Source: Lentzea waywayandensis
Lineage (GTDB): Bacteria; Actinomycetota; Actinomycetes; Mycobacteriales; Pseudonocardiaceae
Assembly: GCF_900115955.1 (NCBI RefSeq)
Contig: NZ_FOYL01000015.1
Location: 62,001 to 126,000, forward strand
Length of the DNA: 64,000 nucleotides
Reading direction: 5' to 3'
Part shown: positions 23,875 through 32,067 of the stretch, piece by piece
How the letters are laid out: every line of letters starts with the position of its first letter
Numbering within the stretch: the first letter of the stretch is position 1
The notes under the pieces: model-generated
Database searches by the model: none
What the model saw: only the letters and a program-made list of their open reading frames with translations
What the model was told of the DNA's origin: nothing
Position numbers and translations under genes: made by a program

Positions 23875-25296
23875 CTACTTCTTGCCGGCGCCGGCCTTCT
23901 TCTTCTCGCGCACGCGCACGGAGATGCGGACCGGGCTGCCCTCGAAGCCGAACTCCTCGCGGAGCCTGCGCTCGATGAACCGGCGGTACGAAGCCTCCAG
24001 GAAGCCCGTCGTGAACAGCACGAACGTCGGCGGGCGGGTCGAGGCCTGCGTCGCGAACAGCACCTTGGGCTGCTTGCCGCCGCGCACGGGCGGCGGGGTC
24101 GCGGCGATCAGCTCGGTCAGCCACTGGTTCAGGCGGCCCGTCGGAACGCGGGTGTCCCACGAGTTCAGCGCGGTGCGCAGGGCGGGGGCGAGCTTGTGCA
24201 CGGCGCGGCCGGTCAGGGCCGAGATGTTGACCTTGTCCGCCCACGGCACGCGCACCAGGCCGCGTTCGAGCTCGCGGACCATCTCGGTGCGGCGGTCCTC
24301 GTCGACGAGGTCCCACTTGTTGAACGCCAGCACGCACGCGCGGCCCGACTCGACGACCATCGTCAGCACGCGCAGGTCCTGCTCCGCCAACGGCTCGTGC
24401 GCGTCCAGCAGCACGACCGCGACCTCGGCGGTCTCGATCGCGGACTTGGTGCGCAGCGAGGCGTAGTACTCGGCGCCACCGGAGAACTTCACCCGCTTGC
24501 GCAGGCCGGCGGTGTCGACGAAACGCCAGATCTCGCCGTCGAGCTCGACCAGCGAGTCGACCGGGTCGACGGTGGTGCCCGCGACCGAGTCGACGACCGA
24601 GCGGTTCTCGCCCGTCAGGCGGTTGAGCAGGGACGACTTGCCGACGTTCGGCTTGCCGACCAGCGCCACGCGCCGCGGTCCGCCGTTGCCCGCGCCGAAG
24701 TCGTCGCGCGGGGATTCCGGCAGCTTCGAGAGGATCACGTCGAGCATGTCGCCGGAGCCGCGGCCGTGCAGGCCGGACACCGCGATGGGCTCGCCCAGGC
24801 CGAGCGACCACAGCGACGCGACGTCGGCCATCAGCCTGTCGTCGTCCACCTTGGACGCGCAGAGGATCACGGGCTTCTTGGACCGGCGCAGGACCTTCGC
24901 GACGGCCTCCTCGGTCTGCGTCGCGCCCACCGACGCGTCCACGACCAGCAGGATCACGTCCGCGGTCGCCATCGCGAGCTCGGCCTGCGCGGCCACGGAG
25001 GCCTGAAGGCCGACCGCGTCCGGCTCCCAGCCGCCCGTGTCGACCACGGTGAACTTGCGGCCGTTCCACAGCGCGTCGTACGCGACCCGGTCGCGCGTCA
25101 CGCCCGGCACGTCCTGCACCACGGCCTCTCGGCGGCCGATGATGCGGTTGACCAGCGTGGACTTGCCGACGTTCGGCCGTCCGACCACCGCGAGCACCGG
25201 TTGTGGCGGCGCGGCTTCCTCACCGTCTGAGCCGTCGAGGTCGCCGAAGGCTGACCAGTCGGCCTCGTCCTCCCAGGTGCCGTCCAGGTCCGTCAT
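23875..25296 (-). CDS. der: Ribosome biogenesis GTPase Der (EngA)
   Basis: A 473-aa protein with two tandem GTPase domains and a C-terminal KH-like domain. G1 motifs are GRPNVGKST and GKPNVGKSS; G3 motifs are DTGGW and DTAGL; G4 motifs are SKVD (a variant of NKxD in the first domain) and NKWD. The KH-like end is PPTFVLFTTGF and RRLREEFGFEG. Der is an essential factor in 50S subunit maturation. The N-terminal 35 residues are acidic and typical of actinobacterial Der. Its ATG overlaps the stop of the upstream acyltransferase gene (ATGA), forming a cmk-plsC-der operon. Confidence 0.97.
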   Translation of the reverse strand: MTDLDGTWEDEADWSAFGDLDGSDGEEAAPPQPVLAVVGRPNVGKSTLVNRIIGRREAVVQDVPGVTRDRVAYDALWNGRKFTVVDTGGWEPDAVGLQASVAAQAELAMATADVILLVVDASVGATQTEEAVAKVLRRSKKPVILCASKVDDDRLMADVASLWSLGLGEPIAVSGLHGRGSGDMLDVILSKLPESPRDDFGAGNGGPRRVALVGKPNVGKSSLLNRLTGENRSVVDSVAGTTVDPVDSLVELDGEIWRFVDTAGLRKRVKFSGGAEYYASLRTKSAIETAEVAVVLLDAHEPLAEQDLRVLTMVVESGRACVLAFNKWDLVDEDRRTEMVRELERGLVRVPWADKVNISALTGRAVHKLAPALRTALNSWDTRVPTGRLNQWLTELIAATPPPVRGGKQPKVLFATQASTRPPTFVLFTTGFLEASYRRFIERRLREEFGFEGSPVRISVRVREKKKAGAGKK

Positions 25297-25925
25297 CGTC
25301 TTCCCTCACTCATACGAAGTCCATCAAGTTCGGCGACCAGTGTCGCCAGGCGATCACGCACCTGCTCGGTGGCAACGCCCAAAGCAGTCCGGCCCTTCCC
25401 CTCGGGAAGGTGGAACGGCTCACCGATCAGCACGTCGACCTCGGGGCGCCAGCCCTTGGCCTGGTAGGTCCCGCGGCAGGCGATCGGCAGCACCATCGCG
25501 CCGGACGTCTTGGCCAGCCACGCGGCGCCGTTCTGCGCGCTCGCCACGTCTCCCTCGCCGCGCGTGCCCTCGGGAAAGATCCCGATCACGCCGCCGGCCT
25601 TGAGCACGGACTGCGCGGTGACCAGTGCCGTGCGATCGGCTTCGCCCCGTTTGACGGGGATCTGACCGATCTTGCGCAGGAGATGGCCGACGACGCCCTT
25701 GAACATCTCCTGCTTGATCAGGAACGTCACGCGCCGGGGCAGCGCCCCGAACAGGATCGGCCCGTCAGACATCGAGCTGTGGTTGGCGACGACGACCACG
25801 CCGCCGCTCAAGGGTACGCGGTCGAGGCCGTGCACCCGAATCCGGAACTGCCAGGCGTAGGGAACGCGCCCGATCCAGCGTCCGAGGTCGAACAGCCAGG
25901 GCACCGTCCCCGCGGGAACGCTCAC
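25293..25925 (-). CDS. 1-acyl-sn-glycerol-3-phosphate acyltransferase (PlsC family)
   Basis: A 210-aa membrane-associated acyltransferase. Catalytic NHSSMSD (NHxxxxD) lies near residue 45, FPEGTRGEG is the substrate-binding motif, and LPIACRGTYQAKGWRP is a later conserved block. It transfers an acyl chain to lysophosphatidate in phospholipid synthesis. The GTG start (25925) overlaps the cmk stop as GTGA, and its own stop overlaps the der start, so all three are translationally coupled. The longer open frame upstream is antisense-quality Arg/Gly-rich translation over cmk and is not coding. Confidence 0.92.
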   Translation of the reverse strand: MSVPAGTVPWLFDLGRWIGRVPYAWQFRIRVHGLDRVPLSGGVVVVANHSSMSDGPILFGALPRRVTFLIKQEMFKGVVGHLLRKIGQIPVKRGEADRTALVTAQSVLKAGGVIGIFPEGTRGEGDVASAQNGAAWLAKTSGAMVLPIACRGTYQAKGWRPEVDVLIGEPFHLPEGKGRTALGVATEQVRDRLATLVAELDGLRMSEGRR

Positions 25926-26632
25926 CCTGTCACCCGCAGCCCGCGGCCGTCCACGAGCTCCAGCAGCGCTCGGATGGTGCCCGCGAGGTCGAGGTCGGTG
26001 TTGTCGAGCTCCACCGCGTCGCCGGCCGCCTTCAACGGCGACACGGCGCGCGACGAGTCGTAGTTGTCGCGCCGCTGCACGTCGGCGAGCGCGGTGTCCA
26101 CAGTGGACTTGCGCCCGGCGGCGGTGTCCTGTTTGGTCCTGCGCGCGGCTCGCGCGTCCGCCGACGCCGTCAGGTAGACCTTCAACGGGGCGTCCGGCGA
26201 CACGACCGTGCCGATGTCGCGCCCCTCGACGACGATCCCGCCGACGTGGTCGACGGCGTCCGCGATGATCGCGCGCTGCTGGGCCACGAGCAGTTCCCGC
26301 ACGTGCCGGGTCGCGGAGACGGGCGACACCGCCAGCGACACCTCGGGCCCGCGGATCTCGGCCGACACGTCGTCGCCGTCGAGCGTGATGCCCGGCCGCT
26401 GGGGGTCCGTGCCGACCACGAGCACGGCGTTGTCCGCGACCGCAGCGACCTTGACCTCGTCCTTCGGGTCGACGCCCGCGCGCAGCACCGCCAGCGCGAT
26501 CGCCCGGTACATCGAACCGGTGTCGAGGTAGCGCGCGTCCAGCGCCGTCGCGACGCGCTTGGCCACGGTGGACTTGCCGGTGCCGGCCGGTCCGTCGAGA
26601 GCCACCACACCGCGCAACTGACCCTGGCCCAC
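25922..26632 (-). CDS. cmk: (d)CMP kinase
   Basis: About 236 aa. The P-loop is ALDGPAGTGKSTVAK, followed by YLDTGSMYRA. The CMP-binding block includes VEGRDIGTVVSP, and the LID region has ADARAARRTKQD and VQRRDNYDSSR. It phosphorylates CMP/dCMP to the diphosphate. GTG 26632 is preferred because GGAGGG lies 7 bases upstream and MGQGQLRGVVALDGPAG matches the normal family start; ATG 26665 would lengthen it by 11 residues. It is first gene of the cmk-plsC-der operon. Confidence 0.95.
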   Translation of the reverse strand: MGQGQLRGVVALDGPAGTGKSTVAKRVATALDARYLDTGSMYRAIALAVLRAGVDPKDEVKVAAVADNAVLVVGTDPQRPGITLDGDDVSAEIRGPEVSLAVSPVSATRHVRELLVAQQRAIIADAVDHVGGIVVEGRDIGTVVSPDAPLKVYLTASADARAARRTKQDTAAGRKSTVDTALADVQRRDNYDSSRAVSPLKAAGDAVELDNTDLDLAGTIRALLELVDGRGLRVTG

Positions 26633-26683
26633 AGCAGCTCCCTCCGAGACACCCACGGTCCACATTGTGCCTGGTGCGGACGC

Positions 26684-27031
26684 TCACACCGCAGGCGGGA
26701 CAGTCCACGACGGCTCCAGCGCGACAACCTCGCCCGTGACGCACCGGAGATCACTCGCCACCAGCGCGGGATCGCCCTCGAACAGCCGGACCTCGATCTC
26801 CCCGTAGGTGCCCCGCTGCGCGGCGGCCAGCGCGTCGTGCGGCCCCGCGAGGAACGCCGCGTGGTCGTCGGCCGAACGCCAGAACGCCACGACGTGCGCG
26901 ATCCCCTGCTCACCCCATCCGCCGCGCTGGCCCAGGAACCCCGGCAGCCCCGCCAGCGCGCCCCAGCCCCGTTGCCCGCGATCGAACGCGGCCGGATCGG
27001 TCACCTCGCAGCGCACCCACTTGATCAGCAC
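26684..27031 (-). CDS. DUF4937 (YdbC-like) monooxygenase-fold domain protein
   Basis: A 115-aa protein starting LIKWVRCEVTDPAAFDRGQR. Conserved features of the ferredoxin-like ABM/DUF4937 fold are AHVVAFWRSADDHAAFL and the C-terminal half FEGDPALVASDL. Its biochemical role is unknown. The GTG start at 27031 is used because residues further upstream read as Cys/Arg-rich noise over the divergent gene's leader. It is monocistronic, between cmk and the flavin-binding-type gene transcribed the other way. Confidence 0.7.
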   Translation of the reverse strand: MLIKWVRCEVTDPAAFDRGQRGWGALAGLPGFLGQRGGWGEQGIAHVVAFWRSADDHAAFLAGPHDALAAAQRGTYGEIEVRLFEGDPALVASDLRCVTGEVVALEPSWTVPPAV

Positions 27032-27122
27032 GGCTCGACGGTATCGATCGGTGGAATCCGCACAAGGCGCGCACGGTCCGCGCCGATCTGGTGGGCGCAT
27101 CACCGACTTCATGGAGGACTCA

Positions 27123-27563
27123 GTGACCACCGCTGAACAGCACAGCGCCGTCGAGGCGTTGGTGCACCGCACGCTCGCCGCGCACAAGTCGATGTTTCTC
27201 GCCACGGCGGGTTCGGACGGCTCGTGGGTGAGCGGCGTCTACTTCGCCGAGGACGGGCCGCACACGCTCGTGCTCGTGCTGGAGGAGCGCGGCCGGACGC
27301 TCAAGGCGATCAAGGAGAACGCCGAGGTGGCGATGGTCGTGTCGACCGGGTCGCCGATGGAGCCGTTCCTGCAGGCCCGCGGCACGGCCGTGGTGGTCGA
27401 CGGGGCCGAGGACGAGGCTGTGCGGCAGCGGCTCGTGGCGAAGGTGCCCGAGGTCGCGCCGTTCCTCGCCACGCCGATCCGCGCGGTGAAGATCTCCGTG
27501 CCGACGTGGCGCGTCACGGACATCCCCAACGGGTGGTTGCCCGGCAAGGACTTCAGCGCCTGA
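27123..27563 (+). CDS. Pyridoxamine 5'-phosphate oxidase-like (split-barrel flavin-binding) protein
   Basis: A 146-aa split beta-barrel protein: FLATAGSDGSWVSGVYFAED, LVLEERGRTLKAIKENAEV, and ARGTAVVVDGAEDEAVRQ. Relatives bind FMN, F420 or heme and act as small-molecule reductases or oxidases; the substrate is not deducible. GTG 27123 has GGAGG five bases upstream; the in-frame ATG at 27111 overlaps that SD and is less likely. Its 3' end overlaps the convergent gene by 11 bases. Confidence 0.8.
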   Translation: MTTAEQHSAVEALVHRTLAAHKSMFLATAGSDGSWVSGVYFAEDGPHTLVLVLEERGRTLKAIKENAEVAMVVSTGSPMEPFLQARGTAVVVDGAEDEAVRQRLVAKVPEVAPFLATPIRAVKISVPTWRVTDIPNGWLPGKDFSA

Positions 27564-28590
27564 GGTCGCCGGCGTCCCGCTCGTCCGGGCGGGACGCCGC
27601 CAGCCGGTGGAACTCCTCCTCGGAGATCGGCAGGGTGCTCTTCCCGAGCAGCGCGTCGATTCGTTGCCAGCCGTCCGGAGTCCACCGCTCGTACTCCAGT
27701 TCGTACGGATTCGGCAGCTGCCTGACCAGGTAGAGGACGTTGCCGAAGTCGTAGACGTCGTCGTCGCTGTGGAAGACCGCCTGGTAGTCGTGCGGGCGGC
27801 CACGGAACCCGCGCGCCCTCCCCATCATCACGGCGACGTAGCGGCTCGTGCGGAACCCGCGCTCGCTGAACTCCGCCACCCACCAGCCCGGCTCCAATCG
27901 CCCGAGCACGTCGGAGGACTGCCAACCGAGGTCGTCGGTGGTCTCGTCGACCGATCCGGTGCGACGAACGAGCACATGACGGTAGAACCCGAGCTCCACG
28001 GTGAAGCCGAGCCAGACGTCGAAGTACCTGGTCTCGGCGCTCTCCCTCGCCCGGCTGATCCGTTCGACGTCCTCGCGGCCGACCGGCAACACGTGCTTGC
28101 GCCGCGGTTCCTCCCCCGGCACCCATGTCCCCTCGTGCAGGAACATCTCCCATTTCCCGCCGCCACTGGCGGGGCACCGGATCAGGGCGTGCGCGCGGTC
28201 GACGTCCACGACGTCGGCAAGCTCGTCGAACTCCGCGAAGTAGTAGTGGCCGTCCACCGGTTCGGCGTGCCGCCGTGCCGCCAGCAGAGCGACGACGCCG
28301 GCCGGCTCGCTGGGCGACGGCTGCGGCCGCTCCTGCTGCTGCTCGTCGGTGCGGCGCTTCAGGTACTCCACCTCGGCCGGGCTCGCCTCGCGGTAGTCGG
28401 CGTAGGAGTCGCGCTCCGATGACCTCGACAGGCCGATGCTCAACTCCCACCTGCCGTGGCCCTCGTACCGCTCCTCGCGGTACGCGCTGATGGAGCGGTG
28501 AAGCCCGGTGGCCCGGCCGATGTCGGACATGTGGCTCTGGCTCTCGAACAACGCGTAGTAGCGGTAGTCGGCCAGATAGGGCTCGAACAC
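27553..28590 (-). CDS. Hypothetical protein, no recognised domain
   Basis: A 345-aa soluble protein without signal peptide or membrane helix. It begins FEPYLADYRYYALFESQSHM. Recognisable features are a charged linker with a Gln-rich DEQQQERPQPS stretch and two beta-rich blocks, one around GHYYFAEFDELADVVDVDRA and one around DYQAVFHSDDDVYDFGNVLY. I cannot assign a family. GTG 28590 follows a GGGGGG ribosome site; earlier in-frame codons overlap the divergent methyltransferase gene and look non-coding. Confidence 0.6.
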   Translation of the reverse strand: MFEPYLADYRYYALFESQSHMSDIGRATGLHRSISAYREERYEGHGRWELSIGLSRSSERDSYADYREASPAEVEYLKRRTDEQQQERPQPSPSEPAGVVALLAARRHAEPVDGHYYFAEFDELADVVDVDRAHALIRCPASGGGKWEMFLHEGTWVPGEEPRRKHVLPVGREDVERISRARESAETRYFDVWLGFTVELGFYRHVLVRRTGSVDETTDDLGWQSSDVLGRLEPGWWVAEFSERGFRTSRYVAVMMGRARGFRGRPHDYQAVFHSDDDVYDFGNVLYLVRQLPNPYELEYERWTPDGWQRIDALLGKSTLPISEEEFHRLAASRPDERDAGDLRR

Positions 28591-28677
28591 GCGATCACCC
28601 CCCAGTGATCGCTCGATCTTAGCGGGCGGAACCGGCGTTCGGAACGCACACTGGGCCCTCCGACCTGGAGGCATCCG

Positions 28678-29598
28678 ATGACGCAGCTGCCCCAGCTCGA
28701 CGCCCCGCTGTTCCTCACCGACGGCGGCGCCGAGACCACACTGATCTTCGACGACGGCATCGACCTGCCCGACTTCGCCGCGTTCCCGTTGCTCGACGAT
28801 CCCGACGGCCACGCGACGCTCACCCGCTACTTCGAGCGCTACGCCGGCATCGCCGAACGCGACGGTGCGGGCATCGTCCTGGAGACCGCGACGTGGCGCG
28901 CCAATCCCGACTGGGCCGCACGACTCGGTTACGACGTGGAACAGCTCGCATCAGCCAACCGCAAGGGCGTCGACCTGCTTCTCGACGTGCGGCAGCGGTT
29001 CGCGATCCCGGTGGTCATCAGCGGCTGCGTCGGGCCTCGTGGTGACGCCTACCGGCCTGAGTCGATCATGACCAGGGAGGAGGCGCGCGACTACCACTCC
29101 ACGCAGATCAGGACGTTCGCCGACACCCCGGCCGACCTCGTCACCGCCATGACGCTGACGAACGTCCCCGAGGCCACCGGCATCGTCGACGCCGCACGAG
29201 AAGCGAACGTGCCCGTGGTCATCTCGTTCACCGTCGAAACGGACGGCAGGCTGCCGAGCGGGGACGCGCTGGGCGACGCGATCGAGGCGGTCGACCGCGA
29301 CACGAACGGCTACCCGGCCTACTACATGGTCAACTGCGCGCACCCGACCCACATCGCGCCCGCACTCGACCCCGAAGCCGCGTGGACGCACCGTCTCCAG
29401 GGCATCAGAGCCAACGCGTCGAAGCTCAGTCACGCCGAGCTGGACGAGGCCGAGGCACTGGACCGGGGCGATCCCGAAGAGCTCGCGGACGACTACCGGG
29501 CACTCAGAGCGCGCTTCCCCCGGCTGACGGTGCTGGGCGGCTGCTGCGGCACCGACCACCGGCACATCGACGCGATCAGCCGGGCGTTCAGTGGTTGA
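28678..29598 (+). CDS. Homocysteine S-methyltransferase family protein
   Basis: A 306-aa (beta/alpha)8 protein. The zinc/thiol-binding cysteines are in YYMVNCAHPTHI and the terminal GGCCGTDHRHI, with LTDGGAETTLIFDDG at the N terminus. Relatives transfer a methyl group from S-methylmethionine or betaine-type donors to homocysteine or similar thiols. ATG 28678 is preceded by GGAGG. It is a single-gene unit convergent with the chorismate-mutase operon. The methyl donor cannot be read from sequence; the distant betaine-degradation operon in this window makes a betaine link possible but unproven. Confidence 0.88.
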   Translation: MTQLPQLDAPLFLTDGGAETTLIFDDGIDLPDFAAFPLLDDPDGHATLTRYFERYAGIAERDGAGIVLETATWRANPDWAARLGYDVEQLASANRKGVDLLLDVRQRFAIPVVISGCVGPRGDAYRPESIMTREEARDYHSTQIRTFADTPADLVTAMTLTNVPEATGIVDAAREANVPVVISFTVETDGRLPSGDALGDAIEAVDRDTNGYPAYYMVNCAHPTHIAPALDPEAAWTHRLQGIRANASKLSHAELDEAEALDRGDPEELADDYRALRARFPRLTVLGGCCGTDHRHIDAISRAFSG

Positions 29599-29950
29599 GG
29601 TCGGTCCGCAACGCCGCCGCCCCGCGCAGGTAGACGTGCTTGATCGACGACCGCGGCAGATCCGTCTCCACGTGCGCCAGCAACCGGATCACGCGCGGCA
29701 TCGAACCGGGCACCGCGATCTCCGTCGCGGAGAGCAGTGGTACGTCGGAGAGTCCTGCCAGGCGTGCGGCGTAGGCGGGGAACTCCGACACGAGATCCGG
29801 GGTGGCGGTGAGCACCACGCTGATCAGGTCGTCGGCCGTCAACGCGTTGCACGACAACACCTCCCGCACGAGCTCGGCCGTCGCCTCCAGCAGCAGGTCG
29901 CGCGAGTCCGCGTCGATCTGCGTGGCTCCCCTGATCGCTCGTACCGCCAT
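29588..29950 (-). CDS. aroH: AroH-type monofunctional chorismate mutase
   Basis: A 120-aa trimeric-type mutase: MAVRAIRGATQIDADSRDLL, DDLISVVLTATPDLVSEFPA, RVIRLLAHVETDLPRSSIKH and VYLRGAAALRTDL. These match the Bacillus AroH class residue for residue at the active-site arginines. It converts chorismate to prephenate for Phe/Tyr synthesis. ATG 29950 gives the usual family length; an upstream ATG at 29983 overlaps the STAS-gene stop (TGATG) and would add 11 residues, so coupled translation from there is a real alternative. It is last in a run with regulatory genes, an unusual position. Confidence 0.9.
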   Translation of the reverse strand: MAVRAIRGATQIDADSRDLLLEATAELVREVLSCNALTADDLISVVLTATPDLVSEFPAYAARLAGLSDVPLLSATEIAVPGSMPRVIRLLAHVETDLPRSSIKHVYLRGAAALRTDLNH

Positions 29951-29982
29951 GAGAACGACCCTAGCAGCGTCCTCAGTGGACA

Positions 29983-30303
29983 TCAGTGGTCCAGGACGAT
30001 GTTGGGGAAGCGCAGGGTCAGGCCGAGCAGGTTCACGACGTAGGCGCCCCAGCCGCCGCCGAGCAGCACCAGCCGCCGCTGACCGAGCACGCCGGCCGTC
30101 TCGATCAGCACGTGCAGGCCGCTCGACCCGATGAACGTCAGGCCGCTGAAGTCGATCACGACGTCTCCCGCGCCGTCCCCGAACGAGCAGGCGAGGGCCA
30201 GCTCGGAGCGCAGCAGGTCGCTGGTGCTCAGGTCGACCTCGCCGGTGAGCGTCACCACCGCGCCGTGGCGACGTACCTCCAACAGGGCTGGCTGGGATTC
30301 CAT
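29983..30303 (-). CDS. STAS-domain anti-sigma factor antagonist
   Basis: A 106-aa protein: GAVVTLTGEVDLSTSDLLRS, then VVIDFSGLTFIGSSGLHVLI with the phosphorylatable Ser in GSSGL. Family members bind anti-sigma kinases and release the sigma factor when dephosphorylated. ATG 30303 is preceded by GAGG. It lies 10 bp after the HATPase-receiver gene, so the two are likely partners in a partner-switching module. No sigma factor gene is present in the window. Confidence 0.85.
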   Translation of the reverse strand: MESQPALLEVRRHGAVVTLTGEVDLSTSDLLRSELALACSFGDGAGDVVIDFSGLTFIGSSGLHVLIETAGVLGQRRLVLLGGGWGAYVVNLLGLTLRFPNIVLDH

Positions 30304-30313
30304 CGTGGGTGCC

Positions 30314-31060
30314 TCACGGATCAGGAGACAGCAGATCGCGCACCGCCGCGAGCACACGCAGCGGGTGCGTTGGTTTCGGCAAATAAGCATCGGCGACGTG
30401 AGCGGCCGGCTCGATCGCCGAAACGGCTATCACCGGCACGCCGGACGTTCGTGCCGCCGCCGCGAACCTGGTCCCCTCACCATGAGACGTCAGCAGGTCC
30501 ACGATCGCCAGTGCCGGTGGACTCTGAAGAGCCTCCTGCGCGGCAGGGACTGTCGTCACAAGCGTCACGTCATAACCCTCGGCGTGCAGGAACGCGGCCA
30601 GCGACTGGCCGGGGAACCGGTCGCCGTCCAGAAGCAGCACGCGCGGGCGCCCCGGAGGCGCGGGCAGGTCCGGGACGCCCGCACGCGACCAGACCCGCAC
30701 GAGCGCTCGCACGACCGTGCCGGGCCAGGTCGGTTTGCCGGGCCGCACCTGCACCTCGTCGGCGATGCCGAACAGCAGCCGCAGCCCCAGCGGCCGGGCG
30801 GCGGTGCCGGCTTCGAGGTCGAACACGCCGTCGTCCTCGATGGTCAGCAGCACTGCGTGATCGCGCGGCTCCCACGTGACCCCGACGACGGACGCTCCAG
30901 AGCGCCGCACCGCGTTGTCCGCCGCCTCGGCCACCGCGAGCAGCACGTCACGCGCGTCGTCGCCGTGCAGCCCGGACTCGCCGGCGAGACCGCGTACGAA
31001 GGCCCGGATCTCCGGCAACGACCCTGGTGTCGCCGGAAACCACCGGGTCCGCGCGGTCAT
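30314..31060 (-). CDS. Anti-sigma-type HATPase fused to a receiver-like domain
   Basis: A 248-aa protein. Residues about 1-130 are a serine-kinase-type HATPase: AVAEAADNAVRRSGASVVGV (N-box), TIEDDGVFD (G1) and GLRLLFGIADEV. Residues about 140-245 are a receiver-like fold: VLLLDGDRFPGQSLAAFL, central Asp in LAIVDLLTSHGEG, and YLPKPTHPLRVL with the conserved Lys-Pro. The fusion suggests phospho-signal control of a partner-switching anti-sigma kinase. ATG 31060 overlaps the upstream TPR gene stop (TGATG), and the STAS gene follows. Longer upstream frames are antisense noise over the TPR gene. Confidence 0.8.
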   Translation of the reverse strand: MTARTRWFPATPGSLPEIRAFVRGLAGESGLHGDDARDVLLAVAEAADNAVRRSGASVVGVTWEPRDHAVLLTIEDDGVFDLEAGTAARPLGLRLLFGIADEVQVRPGKPTWPGTVVRALVRVWSRAGVPDLPAPPGRPRVLLLDGDRFPGQSLAAFLHAEGYDVTLVTTVPAAQEALQSPPALAIVDLLTSHGEGTRFAAAARTSGVPVIAVSAIEPAAHVADAYLPKPTHPLRVLAAVRDLLSPDP

Positions 31061-32037
31061 CACGCCGCGTGCGACGGGGCCGCCAGCAACGGCGTGATCA
31101 GCTCCCGCAACGTGGTCGCACGGCGTCTGCCCGCTTCGGCGTGCAACGGATCGAGCTTCTTGCGCGTGCGGGCGGACATCATGTCGCCGGTCTGCACCAC
31201 GGCCAGTCCCGCCGTCACCGCCGCCTCGTCCGCGTCCCCTTCCAGGAGATGGTTGAGCGACAACGCGATCAGCGCGAACGTCCGGCTGCGCGCCATGTCG
31301 TCGCGATACCCCGTCACGGCCTGCCGCAACGATGTGATGGCCGGCCGTGCGAACCCACGGTCGACGGTGCTCGCGAGAGAGGTGTAAACGGCGCCGGTGA
31401 TGCCCGCGAGGTCGTGCACGTCGAAGAACGCAGCCCACGGCGCGGCACGGTCAACGTCTGCCCGTGCGAACTCGTCGTGCGCACGCCCCAGCAACGCCAG
31501 CGCGGCCACCCGATCCCCCATCTCGGCGTAGCACCACGCCTGGTTCGCGGCCAGGATCGCCTTCGTGTGGTGGCTGTTCGCGACGATCCCCGCGAGCCGG
31601 AACATGCCGAGCGCTTCGGCGGGTCCACCGTGGTGCAGGTGGACCCGCCCCATCCGATAGCGGATGTTCGCCACCAGATCCTCGTCCTGGGCGAAGTCGA
31701 GGGCGAGAAGGAAGTGGCGGTGCGCGGACCCTCCGAGCCCGGCGTCGAAGGCGGTCCACCCGGCGAGCGCGTGCAGTTCCGCGATGGCGTCCCGGAAGTC
31801 GCGGCGAACGGCGGCACTGGCCGAGTGCGCGAAAGCCTTGTCACACCAGGACAACATCGCCTCCACCTGCGTGCGGCACGCCCCACCGCCGTAGCGGTAG
31901 TCGACCGCGCGCAACGCCGACGTCATCGCCCTCAGATGCCTGATGTGCACGAGTCCGATCTTGGCGTGGGGCGGCGGCAACGAGGGCGAGGCGTCGTCAT
32001 GCATTGGACGATTTTCAACGCGTGTTTGATCGGTCAC
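31060..32037 (-). CDS. TPR-repeat protein (sensor-like, no HTH)
   Basis: A 325-aa protein of helical repeats: DFRDAIAELHALAGWTAFDA, GGSAHRHFLLALDFAQDEDL, GDRVAALALLGRAHDEFARA. These resemble the C-terminal sensor half of actinobacterial XRE-TPR regulators, but the N terminus (MTDQTRVENRPMHDDASPSL) has no helix-turn-helix. An internal ATG at residue 12 is an alternative start. It overlaps the HATPase-receiver gene and probably acts as protein partner or sensor in the same switch. Confidence 0.65.
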   Translation of the reverse strand: MTDQTRVENRPMHDDASPSLPPPHAKIGLVHIRHLRAMTSALRAVDYRYGGGACRTQVEAMLSWCDKAFAHSASAAVRRDFRDAIAELHALAGWTAFDAGLGGSAHRHFLLALDFAQDEDLVANIRYRMGRVHLHHGGPAEALGMFRLAGIVANSHHTKAILAANQAWCYAEMGDRVAALALLGRAHDEFARADVDRAAPWAAFFDVHDLAGITGAVYTSLASTVDRGFARPAITSLRQAVTGYRDDMARSRTFALIALSLNHLLEGDADEAAVTAGLAVVQTGDMMSARTRKKLDPLHAEAGRRRATTLRELITPLLAAPSHAA

Positions 32038-32067
32038 CAGGGCCGAACGAACCCGCCGGGCAGGGCC

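Noticed and set aside
27061..27122. ATG at 27111 as start of the flavin-binding-type protein
   Set aside because: It overlaps the GGAGG that best serves the GTG at 27123.
31061..31438. N-terminal extension of the HATPase-receiver protein
   Set aside because: Arg/Gly/His-rich noise antisense-like to the TPR gene; the TGATG overlap gives a better start at 31060.
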